Below, piece by piece: positions 56,704 to 64,000 of a stretch of 64,000 nucleotides of DNA. Origin of the DNA: Mycobacterium sp. 852014-52450_SCH5900713. GTDB taxonomy: Bacteria > Actinomycetota > Actinomycetes > Mycobacteriales > Mycobacteriaceae. The notes below the pieces were generated by a model. It worked only from the letters and a program-made list of their open reading frames with translations, did no database searches and had not been told where the DNA came from. The stretch is taken from assembly GCF_001667075.1 (NCBI RefSeq), contig NZ_LZIL01000005.1:1-64000 (forward strand), read 5' to 3'. The stretch's first letter is position 1. Each line of letters opens with the position of its first letter. Position numbers and translations under genes: made by a program.

Positions 56704-59337
56704 ATGACCACTACCCGAACTCAGACCGCCTCGCCCCTCGAAGCGCCCGCCGTCACAGAACAGCGCATCCGCGAAGTCGATGCGATCGTCGACGCGGCGG
56801 CCGAGGCGGCCCGAGACTTCCGCAAGCTCGATCAGCAGCAGGTCGATGCGATCGTCGAGGCGATGGTGCGTGCCGGAGTCCGCGCGGCCGGCGAACTGGC
56901 CAGCGTGGCGATCGAGGAGACGGGCTTCGGCGTCTTCGAGGACAAGGTCGTCAAGAACTATGTGGCCACCGAGTTCCTGCACGACTATTTGCGCGACAAG
57001 AAATCGGTGGGAGTCGTCGAGGAGGACGTCGAGCACAACATTGCGTACGTGGCCGAGCCGATCGGGGTGGTGCTGGGCATCACCCCGGTGACCAACCCGA
57101 CCTCGACGGTGCTGTTCAAGGCGATCGTCGCCGCCAAGACCCGCAACGCGATCCTCTTCCGGCCGTCACCGTATGCGGTGCGCTGCTGCGAACGCAGCCT
57201 CGAAATCCTCCGCACCGCGGCCGAAGCGGCCGGGATGCCGCCCGGGGCGCTGCAGGTCATTCCCGACGCCGCGCACGAGGTGACGCACTACCTGTTCATG
57301 CATCCCAAGGTCGATTTCATCTGGGTGACCGGCGGACCGAAGATCGTCGCGCTGGCGAATTCGGCCGGAAAGCCGGGGCTGTCGGTCGGTCCCGGCAACG
57401 CGCCCATCTACGTTCACAAGACGGCCGACCTGAAAGGCGCGGTCGTCGACATCTTGATCTCGAAAACCTTTGACTCCTCGGTCATTTGCCCGGCCGAGCA
57501 AACCTGCATCATCGACGACGAGGTATACGACGAGGTGATCGCCGAGTTCGAGCGGATGGGCGCCCGAGTGCTCACCCCCGGCGAGGCCACGGCGGTGGCG
57601 GAGTTCGCCTTTGGCTGCGGCGACAAGATCTCGCACGAGGCCGTTGGGCAGAAGGCGTCGGAGCTGGCCGCCCGAGCCGGCTTCAACGTGTCGCCGACCG
57701 TGAAGGTGCTGCTGGCACAGCTACCTGCCGACCTGGACGAGCTCGCTTCGCATCCCCTGTTGCAGGAGAAGCTGATGCCGGTGCTCGGCGTGGTGCGCGC
57801 ACGCGGCGTACAGCACGCCATCGACGTGGCCGTCCTGGTCACCGAGCATGGGGGGCTGGGTCACACGTCGGCGGTGTACGCCAACGACGAGGACGTCATC
57901 GAGGCATACGGTCTGGCGGTTCGCACGGGCCGCATCCTGGTGAACGCGCCCACTGCGGTCGGAGCCCTCGGCGGGGTCTACAACAACCTGACACCGACGT
58001 TCTCGCTGGGTTGCGGCACCTGGGGCGGCTCCAGCACGACGGAGAACGTCAACTATCGGCAGCTGCTGAACATCAAGACCGTCTCGCGGCGCCGTACCCC
58101 GCCCCAGTGGTTCCGTGTCCCGTCCAATACCTACTTCAACGAAGGCGCACTGGACAACTTGCGCGAGCTCGAATGCGAAACCGTCGTGGTGATCACCGAC
58201 GTCCAGACCGAAGAGCGCGGTGTGGTCGAGGCGCTGCGCGGCAAGTTGCGCGCCCCACACGTGCAGGTGTTCAACGAGGTGACACCGGAGCCCGACGAGA
58301 GGACCATCCGCCGTGGTGTCGCGATGCTGCAGCGGGTCCAACCCGATCTGCTGGTCGCCGTGGGCGGCGGCTCGGTGCTGGACGCCGGCAAGGCGATCCG
58401 CCTGTTCTACGAACACCCGGAGAAGAGTCTCGACGAGTTGACGATGCCGTTCCTCGACCCGCGCAAGCGCGTGGCCGACTATCCGGTCGACCGCCATCGC
58501 GTCCAATTGGTGGCTGTCCCAACCACATCGGGTACCGGATCGGAAGTCTCACCGGCCGCGGTGCTGACCGTGCGCGGAAAGAAGGAGACGCTCGTCGACT
58601 ACAGCCTGGTGCCTGACCTCGCGGTCGTCGACCCGGTCCTCACCTCGTCGATGCCGCAGACACTGACCGCCGACACCGGCATCGACGCGCTGACCCATGC
58701 GCTGGAGGCGGCCGTCTCGATCTTCGCGTCGCCGTATACGGATGCGTTGTGCGCCCAGGCGGCGCGACTGATCTTCGATGCGTTGCCGAGGGCATACGAC
58801 GACCCCGACGACCTATCGGCGCGCACTGACATGTCCAATGCGGCAACCCTTGCCGGGCTTGCCTTTTCGAATGCTTTTGTCGGGACGAATCATGCGCTCG
58901 CCCATGCGGTCGGGGCGAGATTCGAGATCCCGCATGGCCGGGCGAACGGTATTTTCCTGCCGCACGTGCTGCGCTACAACGCAAGTCTGCCCAGCAAGTT
59001 CATGCCCGCGCCGGGTTATTCCGCCTACGTGGCCCCGGACAAATACGCACAGCTCGGTCAGCTGATCTTCGGCGGCCATGAACCAGACGAATCCCGCGGC
59101 CGGTTGTTTCATGGGGTCGATGATCTGCTGAACCGACTGAACATGCCTCGATCGGTGCGCGAGTGCGGCGTCGACGAGAAGCAGTACCTGGAGGCGCTAC
59201 CGGCATTGGCGATGACGGCTTTCGAGGACCTCAGCAACCGCACGAATCCTCGGATGCCCTTGGTCAGCGAGATCTCCACGCTGCTTCGGGTGGCCTTCTA
59301 CGGCGATGCCGAAGCACAACCTCAGCCGCGCAGCTGA
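56704..59337 (+). CDS. adhE: Bifunctional aldehyde-alcohol dehydrogenase AdhE
   Basis: 877 residues, the full AdhE size. The N-terminal half is a CoA-acylating acetaldehyde dehydrogenase with catalytic Cys262 (SSVICPAEQTCII). The C-terminal half is an iron alcohol dehydrogenase with cofactor motif GGGSVLDAGKAI, PTTSGTGSEVSP, and metal ligands Asp661, His665, His730 and His744. Together they turn acetyl-CoA into ethanol with two NADH, or the reverse; the family forms spirosomes. AdhE is rare in aerobic actinobacteria. The start ATG 56704 follows a leader that contains a DosR-like box. It overlaps the F420-type gene by 16 bp (convergent). Confidence 0.94.
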   Translation: MTTTRTQTASPLEAPAVTEQRIREVDAIVDAAAEAARDFRKLDQQQVDAIVEAMVRAGVRAAGELASVAIEETGFGVFEDKVVKNYVATEFLHDYLRDKKSVGVVEEDVEHNIAYVAEPIGVVLGITPVTNPTSTVLFKAIVAAKTRNAILFRPSPYAVRCCERSLEILRTAAEAAGMPPGALQVIPDAAHEVTHYLFMHPKVDFIWVTGGPKIVALANSAGKPGLSVGPGNAPIYVHKTADLKGAVVDILISKTFDSSVICPAEQTCIIDDEVYDEVIAEFERMGARVLTPGEATAVAEFAFGCGDKISHEAVGQKASELAARAGFNVSPTVKVLLAQLPADLDELASHPLLQEKLMPVLGVVRARGVQHAIDVAVLVTEHGGLGHTSAVYANDEDVIEAYGLAVRTGRILVNAPTAVGALGGVYNNLTPTFSLGCGTWGGSSTTENVNYRQLLNIKTVSRRRTPPQWFRVPSNTYFNEGALDNLRELECETVVVITDVQTEERGVVEALRGKLRAPHVQVFNEVTPEPDERTIRRGVAMLQRVQPDLLVAVGGGSVLDAGKAIRLFYEHPEKSLDELTMPFLDPRKRVADYPVDRHRVQLVAVPTTSGTGSEVSPAAVLTVRGKKETLVDYSLVPDLAVVDPVLTSSMPQTLTADTGIDALTHALEAAVSIFASPYTDALCAQAARLIFDALPRAYDDPDDLSARTDMSNAATLAGLAFSNAFVGTNHALAHAVGARFEIPHGRANGIFLPHVLRYNASLPSKFMPAPGYSAYVAPDKYAQLGQLIFGGHEPDESRGRLFHGVDDLLNRLNMPRSVRECGVDEKQYLEALPALAMTAFEDLSNRTNPRMPLVSEISTLLRVAFYGDAEAQPQPRS

Positions 59338-60278
59338 GGCAGCACGTCACGCTCGTACGCGGCGAAGAACCCGTCCATGTCCGGGCCGACCTGCTGGACA
59401 TACACCTCGTCGATGTCGGCGTCGAGGTACTCCCGCACCTTCGCGACATGCGTGTCGGGGTCCGGCCCGCAGGTGACCGCTTCGGCAACCTGGTCCGGCG
59501 TGACGAGAGACATCAGGGCGGCGAAGTCCTTGGGGCGCGGCAGCGTCTGCGCCGATTGCCCGGGCAGCGCGTCGTTACCCCACAGCCGGTGCGCCGCCTT
59601 CAGCGCGGTGTCGGCGTCCTTGTCCCAGCTGACTTTGGCGCCGCCCTGCACGGGCTTGTCGCCGCCGCCGGACTCACGGAATGTCTTGACGAGGCCGGCA
59701 TCCGGCATCACCAGAACGAAGCCGTCCCCGATGCGTCCGGCCAGCTCCGCGCCCTGCGGGCCGAAGCCGGAGACGTAGATCGGCACCGGCTGGTCGGGTC
59801 GCGTGTAGATGCGGGCCTCCTGCACCTCGTAGTGCTTGCCGTGGTGGCTCACCTCGTCGCCGCGGTGCAGCAGGCGGATCACGTCGACCGCCTCCTCCAG
59901 CATTTCCTGGCGCACGCCCACCGACGGCCACGGGTCGCCGAGGATGTGTTCGTTCAGCGCTTCGCCGCTGCCCACCCCGAGCACGAAGCGGCCGTCGAGT
60001 TGGACGGCGGCGGTGGCGGACGCCTGCGCGATGATCGCCGGGTGCGTCCGGATCGTCGGGCACGTGACGGCGGTGCTGACGGGCAGCGACGTCACCTCGG
60101 AGAGCGCCCCGATGACGCCCCACACGAAGGGGCTCTGGCCCTGCTCGTCGTTCCAAGGGTGAAAGTGGTCGGAGATCCACAGCGCGTCAAACCCGGCCGC
60201 CTCCGCACGCTTGGCCTGGTCCACGAGTTCCTTGGGGCTGTATTGCTCGCAGGACAGAAAGTATCCGATCTTCGTCAT
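59322..60278 (-). CDS. F420-dependent LLM-class oxidoreductase (FGD-like)
   Basis: 318 residues. TIM barrel of the luciferase-like monooxygenase family with the FGD-like start KIGYFLSCEQYSPKELVDQAK, AAGFDALWISDHFHPWNDEQGQSPFVWGVIGALSE, and RFVLGVGSGEALNEHILGDPWPS, all fitting the TIGR03557 group. The donor cofactor F420 is typical of mycobacteria. Substrate not determined. His in SDHFHPW is the expected catalytic residue. The end overlaps adhE by 16 bp. Confidence 0.9.
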   Translation of the reverse strand: MTKIGYFLSCEQYSPKELVDQAKRAEAAGFDALWISDHFHPWNDEQGQSPFVWGVIGALSEVTSLPVSTAVTCPTIRTHPAIIAQASATAAVQLDGRFVLGVGSGEALNEHILGDPWPSVGVRQEMLEEAVDVIRLLHRGDEVSHHGKHYEVQEARIYTRPDQPVPIYVSGFGPQGAELAGRIGDGFVLVMPDAGLVKTFRESGGGDKPVQGGAKVSWDKDADTALKAAHRLWGNDALPGQSAQTLPRPKDFAALMSLVTPDQVAEAVTCGPDPDTHVAKVREYLDADIDEVYVQQVGPDMDGFFAAYERDVLPQLRG

Positions 60279-60604
60279 GCCGTGCGGGCTACCCCGCTGC
60301 GCGCCCGGTTATGCACCGTCTTCGCTGTTGATCCGCTGTACACCGCGGGGACCCGTCCGCTCGCGCGCCCGGCGCCGCAGCGCGACCACCCAGCCCAATG
60401 TCCCTGTCGGACTGGTTGTTTCGCAGAGCGCACAGCTACGCCCCGATTCGCGACCGAGGCGGCTTGGGGCCAACCGCATCCTCGCGCACCCAACCGCCGG
60501 GTCTCCCCAAAACCAATATGTTGCAAACGCTTTCGCCGCCGAGCCGGGACGGATTGGACGCACCGATGTGCTCGACGCCGGATTCCCCTCGGCAGGGCTC
60601 GCTT
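60279..60604. other. 326-bp region without a gene
   Basis: Only short shadow frames are present. It separates the F420-type gene, which is divergent here, from the convergent end of the lipoprotein gene. No palindrome or RNA was recognised. Confidence 0.5.
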
Positions 60605-61294
60605 CTACGGGATCTTTTTTGCGATCCGTTTGGCGATCTGAGCACCCCGATCGCCGATGTGATCGGCGCAGGCGCTCACGTCGACGACAACGTTATTCGC
60701 GGTCGTCAACGCCCGCTGGCACGCCCAGCCCTCCCCACCCTCTTCTTGAACCCGAGTTATCGCCAAGACGCCGTCCTCGACGCTGGCCTTAGTCAGCGAC
60801 CAGTAATGAGGGTTCGGGTCGCTCGGGTCATGCAGATCGACACGCCGGTTATCGCAGTTGGCCCAGCCGGTCACCTGGCTTGCATAGAAGTCATGGGCGG
60901 CCATAGCCCCAGGAAACGCCACCACCGCCTGGTAGGCGATGTGGTCCGCACGATCGCGGTGGTCCTTCAGCTCCTGAACGCGCACAGCTGTCCAGCCGCT
61001 GCCTTGGTAGGAGTAATCCTGTGCTTCGGCCCAAACCAAGCATCCATCCTCGAGGGGACGGTTGGTGTACATCGTGTCGGCGGAAGCCACGACTTCCATG
61101 TGAGCATCCATGATGGAGCCCACATCACCGGTATCGAGCAGCAATCCGGACAGCGCGCCGGTCGGCAGCGGTTGCGGGGCATGACCCAACGTCGGAGCCG
61201 CAACCACCCTCCCGTCGGTGGTCACGGTGCATCCCGCTGTCAGCGCGGACAGCACCAGGATCGACACCGCATGCCGCTTGCCCGCTAACCTCAT
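60605..61294 (-). CDS. Lipoprotein with PknH-type sensor domain
   Basis: 229 residues. Signal peptide MRLAGKRHAVSILVLSALTA ends in lipobox LTAGC. The mature part matches the extracellular PknH-like sensor domain with its pattern ALSGLLLDTGDVGSIM and the disulphide-forming cysteines in LEDGCLVWAEAQ, WANCDN, GWACQRAL and VSACADHI. Such lipoproteins (relatives of LppH) bind unknown ligands at the cell surface. The basic C-terminus IAKRIAKKIP is unusual. Monocistronic. Confidence 0.87.
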   Translation of the reverse strand: MRLAGKRHAVSILVLSALTAGCTVTTDGRVVAAPTLGHAPQPLPTGALSGLLLDTGDVGSIMDAHMEVVASADTMYTNRPLEDGCLVWAEAQDYSYQGSGWTAVRVQELKDHRDRADHIAYQAVVAFPGAMAAHDFYASQVTGWANCDNRRVDLHDPSDPNPHYWSLTKASVEDGVLAITRVQEEGGEGWACQRALTTANNVVVDVSACADHIGDRGAQIAKRIAKKIP

Positions 61295-61367
61295 CGGCCT
61301 ATTTCACCCCACCCCTGCATGGTCACCAAGCCTATGCGGGGGCGCGGGAGAATCGCTTCGCCGGCTC

Positions 61368-61384
61368 GGAGAATAGAGTTCTCC
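61368..61384. promoter_or_regulatory. Small inverted repeat
   Basis: GGAGAA (61368-61373) and TTCTCC (61379-61384) around TAGAG, upstream of the 57-codon ORF and the enoyl-CoA hydratase. A related direct copy GGGAGAATCG lies 20 bp earlier. A -10-like TTACTAT follows at 61401-61407. Confidence 0.35.
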
Positions 61385-61439
61385 AAGATCGAGAGACGGA
61401 TTACTATGACCGTGTCCTGTCAGGTACCGCGCCCGAACG

Positions 61440-61613
61440 ATGGGAGTCGTCATCGACGCCTCGATCCTCGATGCGCTACGCGCGCCGCGCGGCCGAGGCC
61501 GCCCCGACGGAGGGCCGCTCGCCTCACGTTGGCGGGCCGTGTCTGTCCGCCGCCTCACCGCGCCGGCCGAGCGGACGGGCTCCAGCACGGCGACCGTCAT
61601 CGAGCCGGTGTGA
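61440..61613 (+). CDS. Possible 57-residue protein coupled to the enoyl-CoA hydratase
   Basis: ATG 61440 opens a frame starting MGVVIDASILDALRAPRGRG and ends in TGA that overlaps the hydratase GTG (GTGA), as coupled genes do. The codon pattern looks coding while the in-frame extension of the hydratase through here is Arg/Pro junk. Ribosome site weak. Function unknown; too short for standard lists. Confidence 0.42.
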   Translation: MGVVIDASILDALRAPRGRGRPDGGPLASRWRAVSVRRLTAPAERTGSSTATVIEPV

Positions 61614-62392
61614 GCGCGCCGGGCGCGCTGGAGCGCGATCGGCCGTGCGACGGTGTCGTCGTGCTGCGCCTGAACCGCCCGAAGCAGCTCAACGCCATCA
61701 ACGAGGCGATGCAAACCGAATTGCGGGAGACGCTGGCCGATTTGGCCACCGACCGCTCAGTGCGTGCGGTGGTGCTGACCGGCGCGGGGCGAGGCTTTTG
61801 CGCCGGCATCGACGTGCGGGACTTCGGCCCATCGATGCTGGAGGCCACCGCACCCGCGCTGGAGCGGATGCGCTTCCAGGAGCGGATGGCGGGCCTGGTG
61901 GAAGCCGTCCGTGCGCTGCCGCAACCCGTGATCGCCGCGGTCAACGGACCCTGCGTGGGAGCCGGCCTCGCGCTATGCCTGGCGGCCGACATCCGAATCT
62001 GTTCGCAGAGCGCATCATTCGGCAACGCCGCCATCCTGCTCGGGCTCTCCGCGGCCGAGATGGGCATGAGCTACCACCTGCCGCGCATCGTCGGCACCAG
62101 CGTGGCCGCCGACTGGATGCTCACCGGCCGCACCGTGCCGGCCGCCGAAGCCGATCGGCGCGGCCTGGTCAGCGAGGTGCTCGAACCGAATCGGTTAGCG
62201 GAGCGGGCCGTCGAGTTGGCGTCGCTGATAGCCGGCCATGCCCCGCTGGGCGCGCAACTGACCAAGCGCGCCCTCCAGGTCAACACCGACGCCGCGAGTC
62301 TCTCCGCGGCGCTCGAGCTGGAGAACCGCAACCAGGTGATTTCGCACGCCACCGACGAGGCGGCCGAGCGCCGCAAGAAATGGACGTCGTGA
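61610..62392 (+). CDS. Enoyl-CoA hydratase/isomerase
   Basis: 260 residues. Crotonase fold: VLTGAGRGFCAGIDVRDFGP oxyanion-hole region, AVNGPCVGAGLALCLAADIRI, and the acid/base area ILLGLSAAEMGMSYHLPRIVG. Acts on unsaturated acyl-CoAs in the cytosol. The GTG at 61610 overlaps the stop of the small ORF; the frame to 61319 is low-quality extension. The acyl-CoA dehydrogenase follows 29 bp later, so two beta-oxidation steps are encoded together. Confidence 0.87.
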   Translation: MSAPGALERDRPCDGVVVLRLNRPKQLNAINEAMQTELRETLADLATDRSVRAVVLTGAGRGFCAGIDVRDFGPSMLEATAPALERMRFQERMAGLVEAVRALPQPVIAAVNGPCVGAGLALCLAADIRICSQSASFGNAAILLGLSAAEMGMSYHLPRIVGTSVAADWMLTGRTVPAAEADRRGLVSEVLEPNRLAERAVELASLIAGHAPLGAQLTKRALQVNTDAASLSAALELENRNQVISHATDEAAERRKKWTS

Positions 62393-62421
62393 CGGAGTCA
62401 GCAACCTAGAAAGGACGCCGC

Positions 62422-63717
62422 ATGGCGTGGGACTTCTCCACCGATCCCGAGTGGGCACAGCAACTCAAGTGGGTCGAGGACTTCGTGCGCGAGGAGTGCG
62501 AACCGATCGACCTGATCGTCAAGGAGTCGCACGACCTCAACGATCCGGTCCGCCAGGCCCTGATCCCGCCGCTGCAAGAGATCGTCAAGGACCGCGGCCT
62601 TTGGGCCACCCACCTCGGTCCGCATCTGGGCGGCCCGGGCTACGGCCAGGTGAAACTGGCGCTGCTCAACGAGATTCTGGGTCGGTCGGAATGCGCGCCG
62701 ATCGTCTTCGGCTCCCAGGCTCCCGACTCGGGCAACAGCGAAATCCTGGCGCACTACGGCACCCCGGAACTCAAGGCCCGCTACCTCGAGCCACTGCTCG
62801 ACAATCGGATCGTGTCCTGCTTTTCGATGACCGAGCCGCAGGGCGGTGCCGACCCTAAGGTCTTCCGCACCACCGCTGTACCCGACGGGAACCACTGGGT
62901 CATCAACGGCGAGAAGTGGTTTTCGTCATTCGCGTCGATGGCATCTTTCATCATCGTGATGGCCATGACCGATCCCGACGCGCCGCCGTATCAGCGTTAT
63001 TCGATGTTCGTCGTTCCCGGCGATACCCCGGGCATCAACGTGCTGCGCGACGTCGGCCTGGGCTACCAGCCGGTCGGCGGCGGGCGCGAGGGCTATGTCC
63101 GCTACGAGAACGTGCGCGTGCCGGCCGATCACATGCTGGGTCCGCGGGGCGGGGCCTTCGTGGTCGCGCAAACCCGCTTGGGCGGCGGGCGGATTCACCA
63201 CGCGATGCGCACCGTCGGGCTGGTCCGCCGGATCTTCGACATGCTCTGCGAGCGGGCGGTGTCGCGGTACACCCAGGGCGAGGTGCTGTCCAACAAGCAG
63301 CTCGTTCAGGAGATTATCGCCGACTCGTGGATGGAGATCGAGGCCTTCCGGCTGCTGACGCTGCAAACCGCTTGGAAAATCGACCAATTCAACGATTACA
63401 AGGCGGTGCGGGCGGACATCTCGGCGGTCAAGGCGATGATGCAGAAGGTGCTGCACGACGTGTCGTCGCGGGCGCTGCAACTGCACGGATCACTGGGCAC
63501 CACGCACGAGATGCCGTTCGTGCAGTACTTGGTGGAGTCGTTCGTGCTGGGGCTTGCCGACGGACCGACCGAGGTGCACAAGGTGACGCTGGCCCGCTTG
63601 CTGTTGAAGGACCGCGAGCCGGCACCCGACCTGTTTCCGTCCGAGCACCTACTGCGGTTGCGCGCGGCCGCGGAGGCGAAGTTCGCCGACAGGCTGGCCG
63701 GCATCCCCCGCGGTTAA
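62422..63717 (+). CDS. Acyl-CoA dehydrogenase
   Basis: 431 residues, ACAD11-like. Features: CFSMTEPQGGADPKVFRTTA, INGEKWFSSFASMA, YVRYENVRVPADHMLGPRGGAF, GGGRIHHAMRTVGLVRRIFDM and the C-terminal QLHGSLGTTHEMPFVQ followed by LADGPTEVHKVTLARLLL. It introduces the 2,3 double bond into acyl-CoA and passes electrons to ETF. Strong AAGGA before ATG 62422. Ends with a 4-bp overlap with the convergent porin-like gene. Confidence 0.92.
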   Translation: MAWDFSTDPEWAQQLKWVEDFVREECEPIDLIVKESHDLNDPVRQALIPPLQEIVKDRGLWATHLGPHLGGPGYGQVKLALLNEILGRSECAPIVFGSQAPDSGNSEILAHYGTPELKARYLEPLLDNRIVSCFSMTEPQGGADPKVFRTTAVPDGNHWVINGEKWFSSFASMASFIIVMAMTDPDAPPYQRYSMFVVPGDTPGINVLRDVGLGYQPVGGGREGYVRYENVRVPADHMLGPRGGAFVVAQTRLGGGRIHHAMRTVGLVRRIFDMLCERAVSRYTQGEVLSNKQLVQEIIADSWMEIEAFRLLTLQTAWKIDQFNDYKAVRADISAVKAMMQKVLHDVSSRALQLHGSLGTTHEMPFVQYLVESFVLGLADGPTEVHKVTLARLLLKDREPAPDLFPSEHLLRLRAAAEAKFADRLAGIPRG

Positions 63718-64000
63718 ACCGATTTGGTGACGCCGACGTACGACAGCACCACGTCGGACAGGTCGGTCATCCGGGTCAGCACCGCATAGGAGCGGATGAA
63801 CGACTGGCCCACGCACCCGTCGATCTTGATGTGGAAGTTGCTGATCATGACCCAGGGATTGGCACCCTTGAATTGTTTCTTGATCACCGGCACCGTGAGG
63901 ACGAGGCCGGGTTTCATTCCGATGCTCATCACGCCGTTCATCGGAGTCGAAACGAACGGCAGCAGGGGCGGCAATGTACCGGTGGTGTCGAAGGTGGGGC
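63714..64000 (-). CDS. C-terminal part of an MspA-like porin-family protein
   Basis: 95 codons remain in the window; the 5' end lies beyond the right edge. The conserved end, MISNFHIKIDGCVGQSFIRS then YAVLTRMTDLSDVVLSYVGVTKSV, together with MNGVMSIGMKPGLVLTVPV, resembles mycobacterial MspA-family secreted proteins. Whether it forms a real outer-membrane channel cannot be judged from the fragment. The stop overlaps the acyl-CoA dehydrogenase stop (TTAA). Confidence 0.6.
   Translation of the reverse strand, partial: PTFDTTGTLPPLLPFVSTPMNGVMSIGMKPGLVLTVPVIKKQFKGANPWVMISNFHIKIDGCVGQSFIRSYAVLTRMTDLSDVVLSYVGVTKSV

Noticed and set aside
61319..61609. In-frame N-terminal extension of the enoyl-CoA hydratase
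   Set aside because: Arg/Pro-rich non-protein composition, and a better coding frame (61440-61613) uses the same bases.

Overview
The window is high-GC mycobacterial DNA, most likely from a slow-growing and possibly pigmented Mycobacterium. The evidence is the recall-based gene order: from about 7.2 to 48 kb the genes follow the M. tuberculosis block Rv3034c to Rv3063 almost gene for gene (acyltransferase, PQQ lipoprotein, TB22.2, echA17 operon, serB2, ctaD, fecB, adhC, nrdF2, flavin monooxygenase, nrdHIE, dinB2, cyp136, double GntR, fadE22, ligB, cstA). Several inserts interrupt it. No tRNA, rRNA, insertion sequence, integrase, attachment site or CRISPR array was seen.

Layout. (1) 0-6.5 kb: a photoprotection or carotenoid-accessory cluster, with fni and a glycosyltransferase on the minus strand and mmpL, tspO/crtK and a photolyase on the plus strand, around a 31-bp near-dyad. 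(2) 6.6-10.4 kb: lipoproteins, an acyltransferase and TB22.2. (3) 10.5-15.1 kb: a tightly coupled five-gene operon (two methyltransferase-like proteins, echA17, a Nudix hydrolase, an ABC ATPase) with stop/start overlaps and rare TTG and CTG starts. (4) 15-21 kb: serB2, ctaD, fecB, adhC. (5) 21-30 kb: class Ib ribonucleotide reductase, nrdF2 and nrdHIE apart, each preceded by two NrdR-like boxes exactly 32 bp apart; between them lie an Mrr-like nuclease, an SRPBCC/TetR pair, a universal stress protein, a Baeyer-Villiger-type monooxygenase and its TetR. (6) 30-36 kb: two regulator/enzyme modules with clear palindromic operators (flavin reductase/TetR-dinB2 and TetR/cyp136). (7) 36-44 kb: a stand-alone LeuA regulatory domain with a possible leader peptide, a 55-residue lipoprotein, an anti-sigma-like sensor, and a lipid-oxidation group (double GntR, thiolase, DUF35, fadE22, SDR). 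(8) 44-50 kb: ligB, cstA, an Hsp70-like protein, a nitroreductase. (9) 50-64 kb: accessory redox genes: an alcohol dehydrogenase/P450 operon with a 3Fe-4S ferredoxin nearby, a mismatched two-component pair, a bifunctional AdhE behind a DosR-like box, an F420-type oxidoreductase, a PknH-sensor lipoprotein, an enoyl-CoA hydratase/acyl-CoA dehydrogenase pair and a truncated MspA-like gene.

How it fits together: the conserved core covers deoxyribonucleotide supply, respiration (ctaD, fecB), serine synthesis and DNA repair. The inserts add light protection, lipid, sterol and alcohol oxidation, and probably low-oxygen fermentation through AdhE. The most unusual signals are regulatory: the DosR-like box before adhE, the mutually exclusive hairpins in the fadE22 leader, the leader ORF and hairpin before the LeuA-like gene, the dyad in the carotenoid-type cluster and several near-perfect operators. 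Start codons were moved from the longest reading frame where ribosome sites, overlaps or family length supported it.
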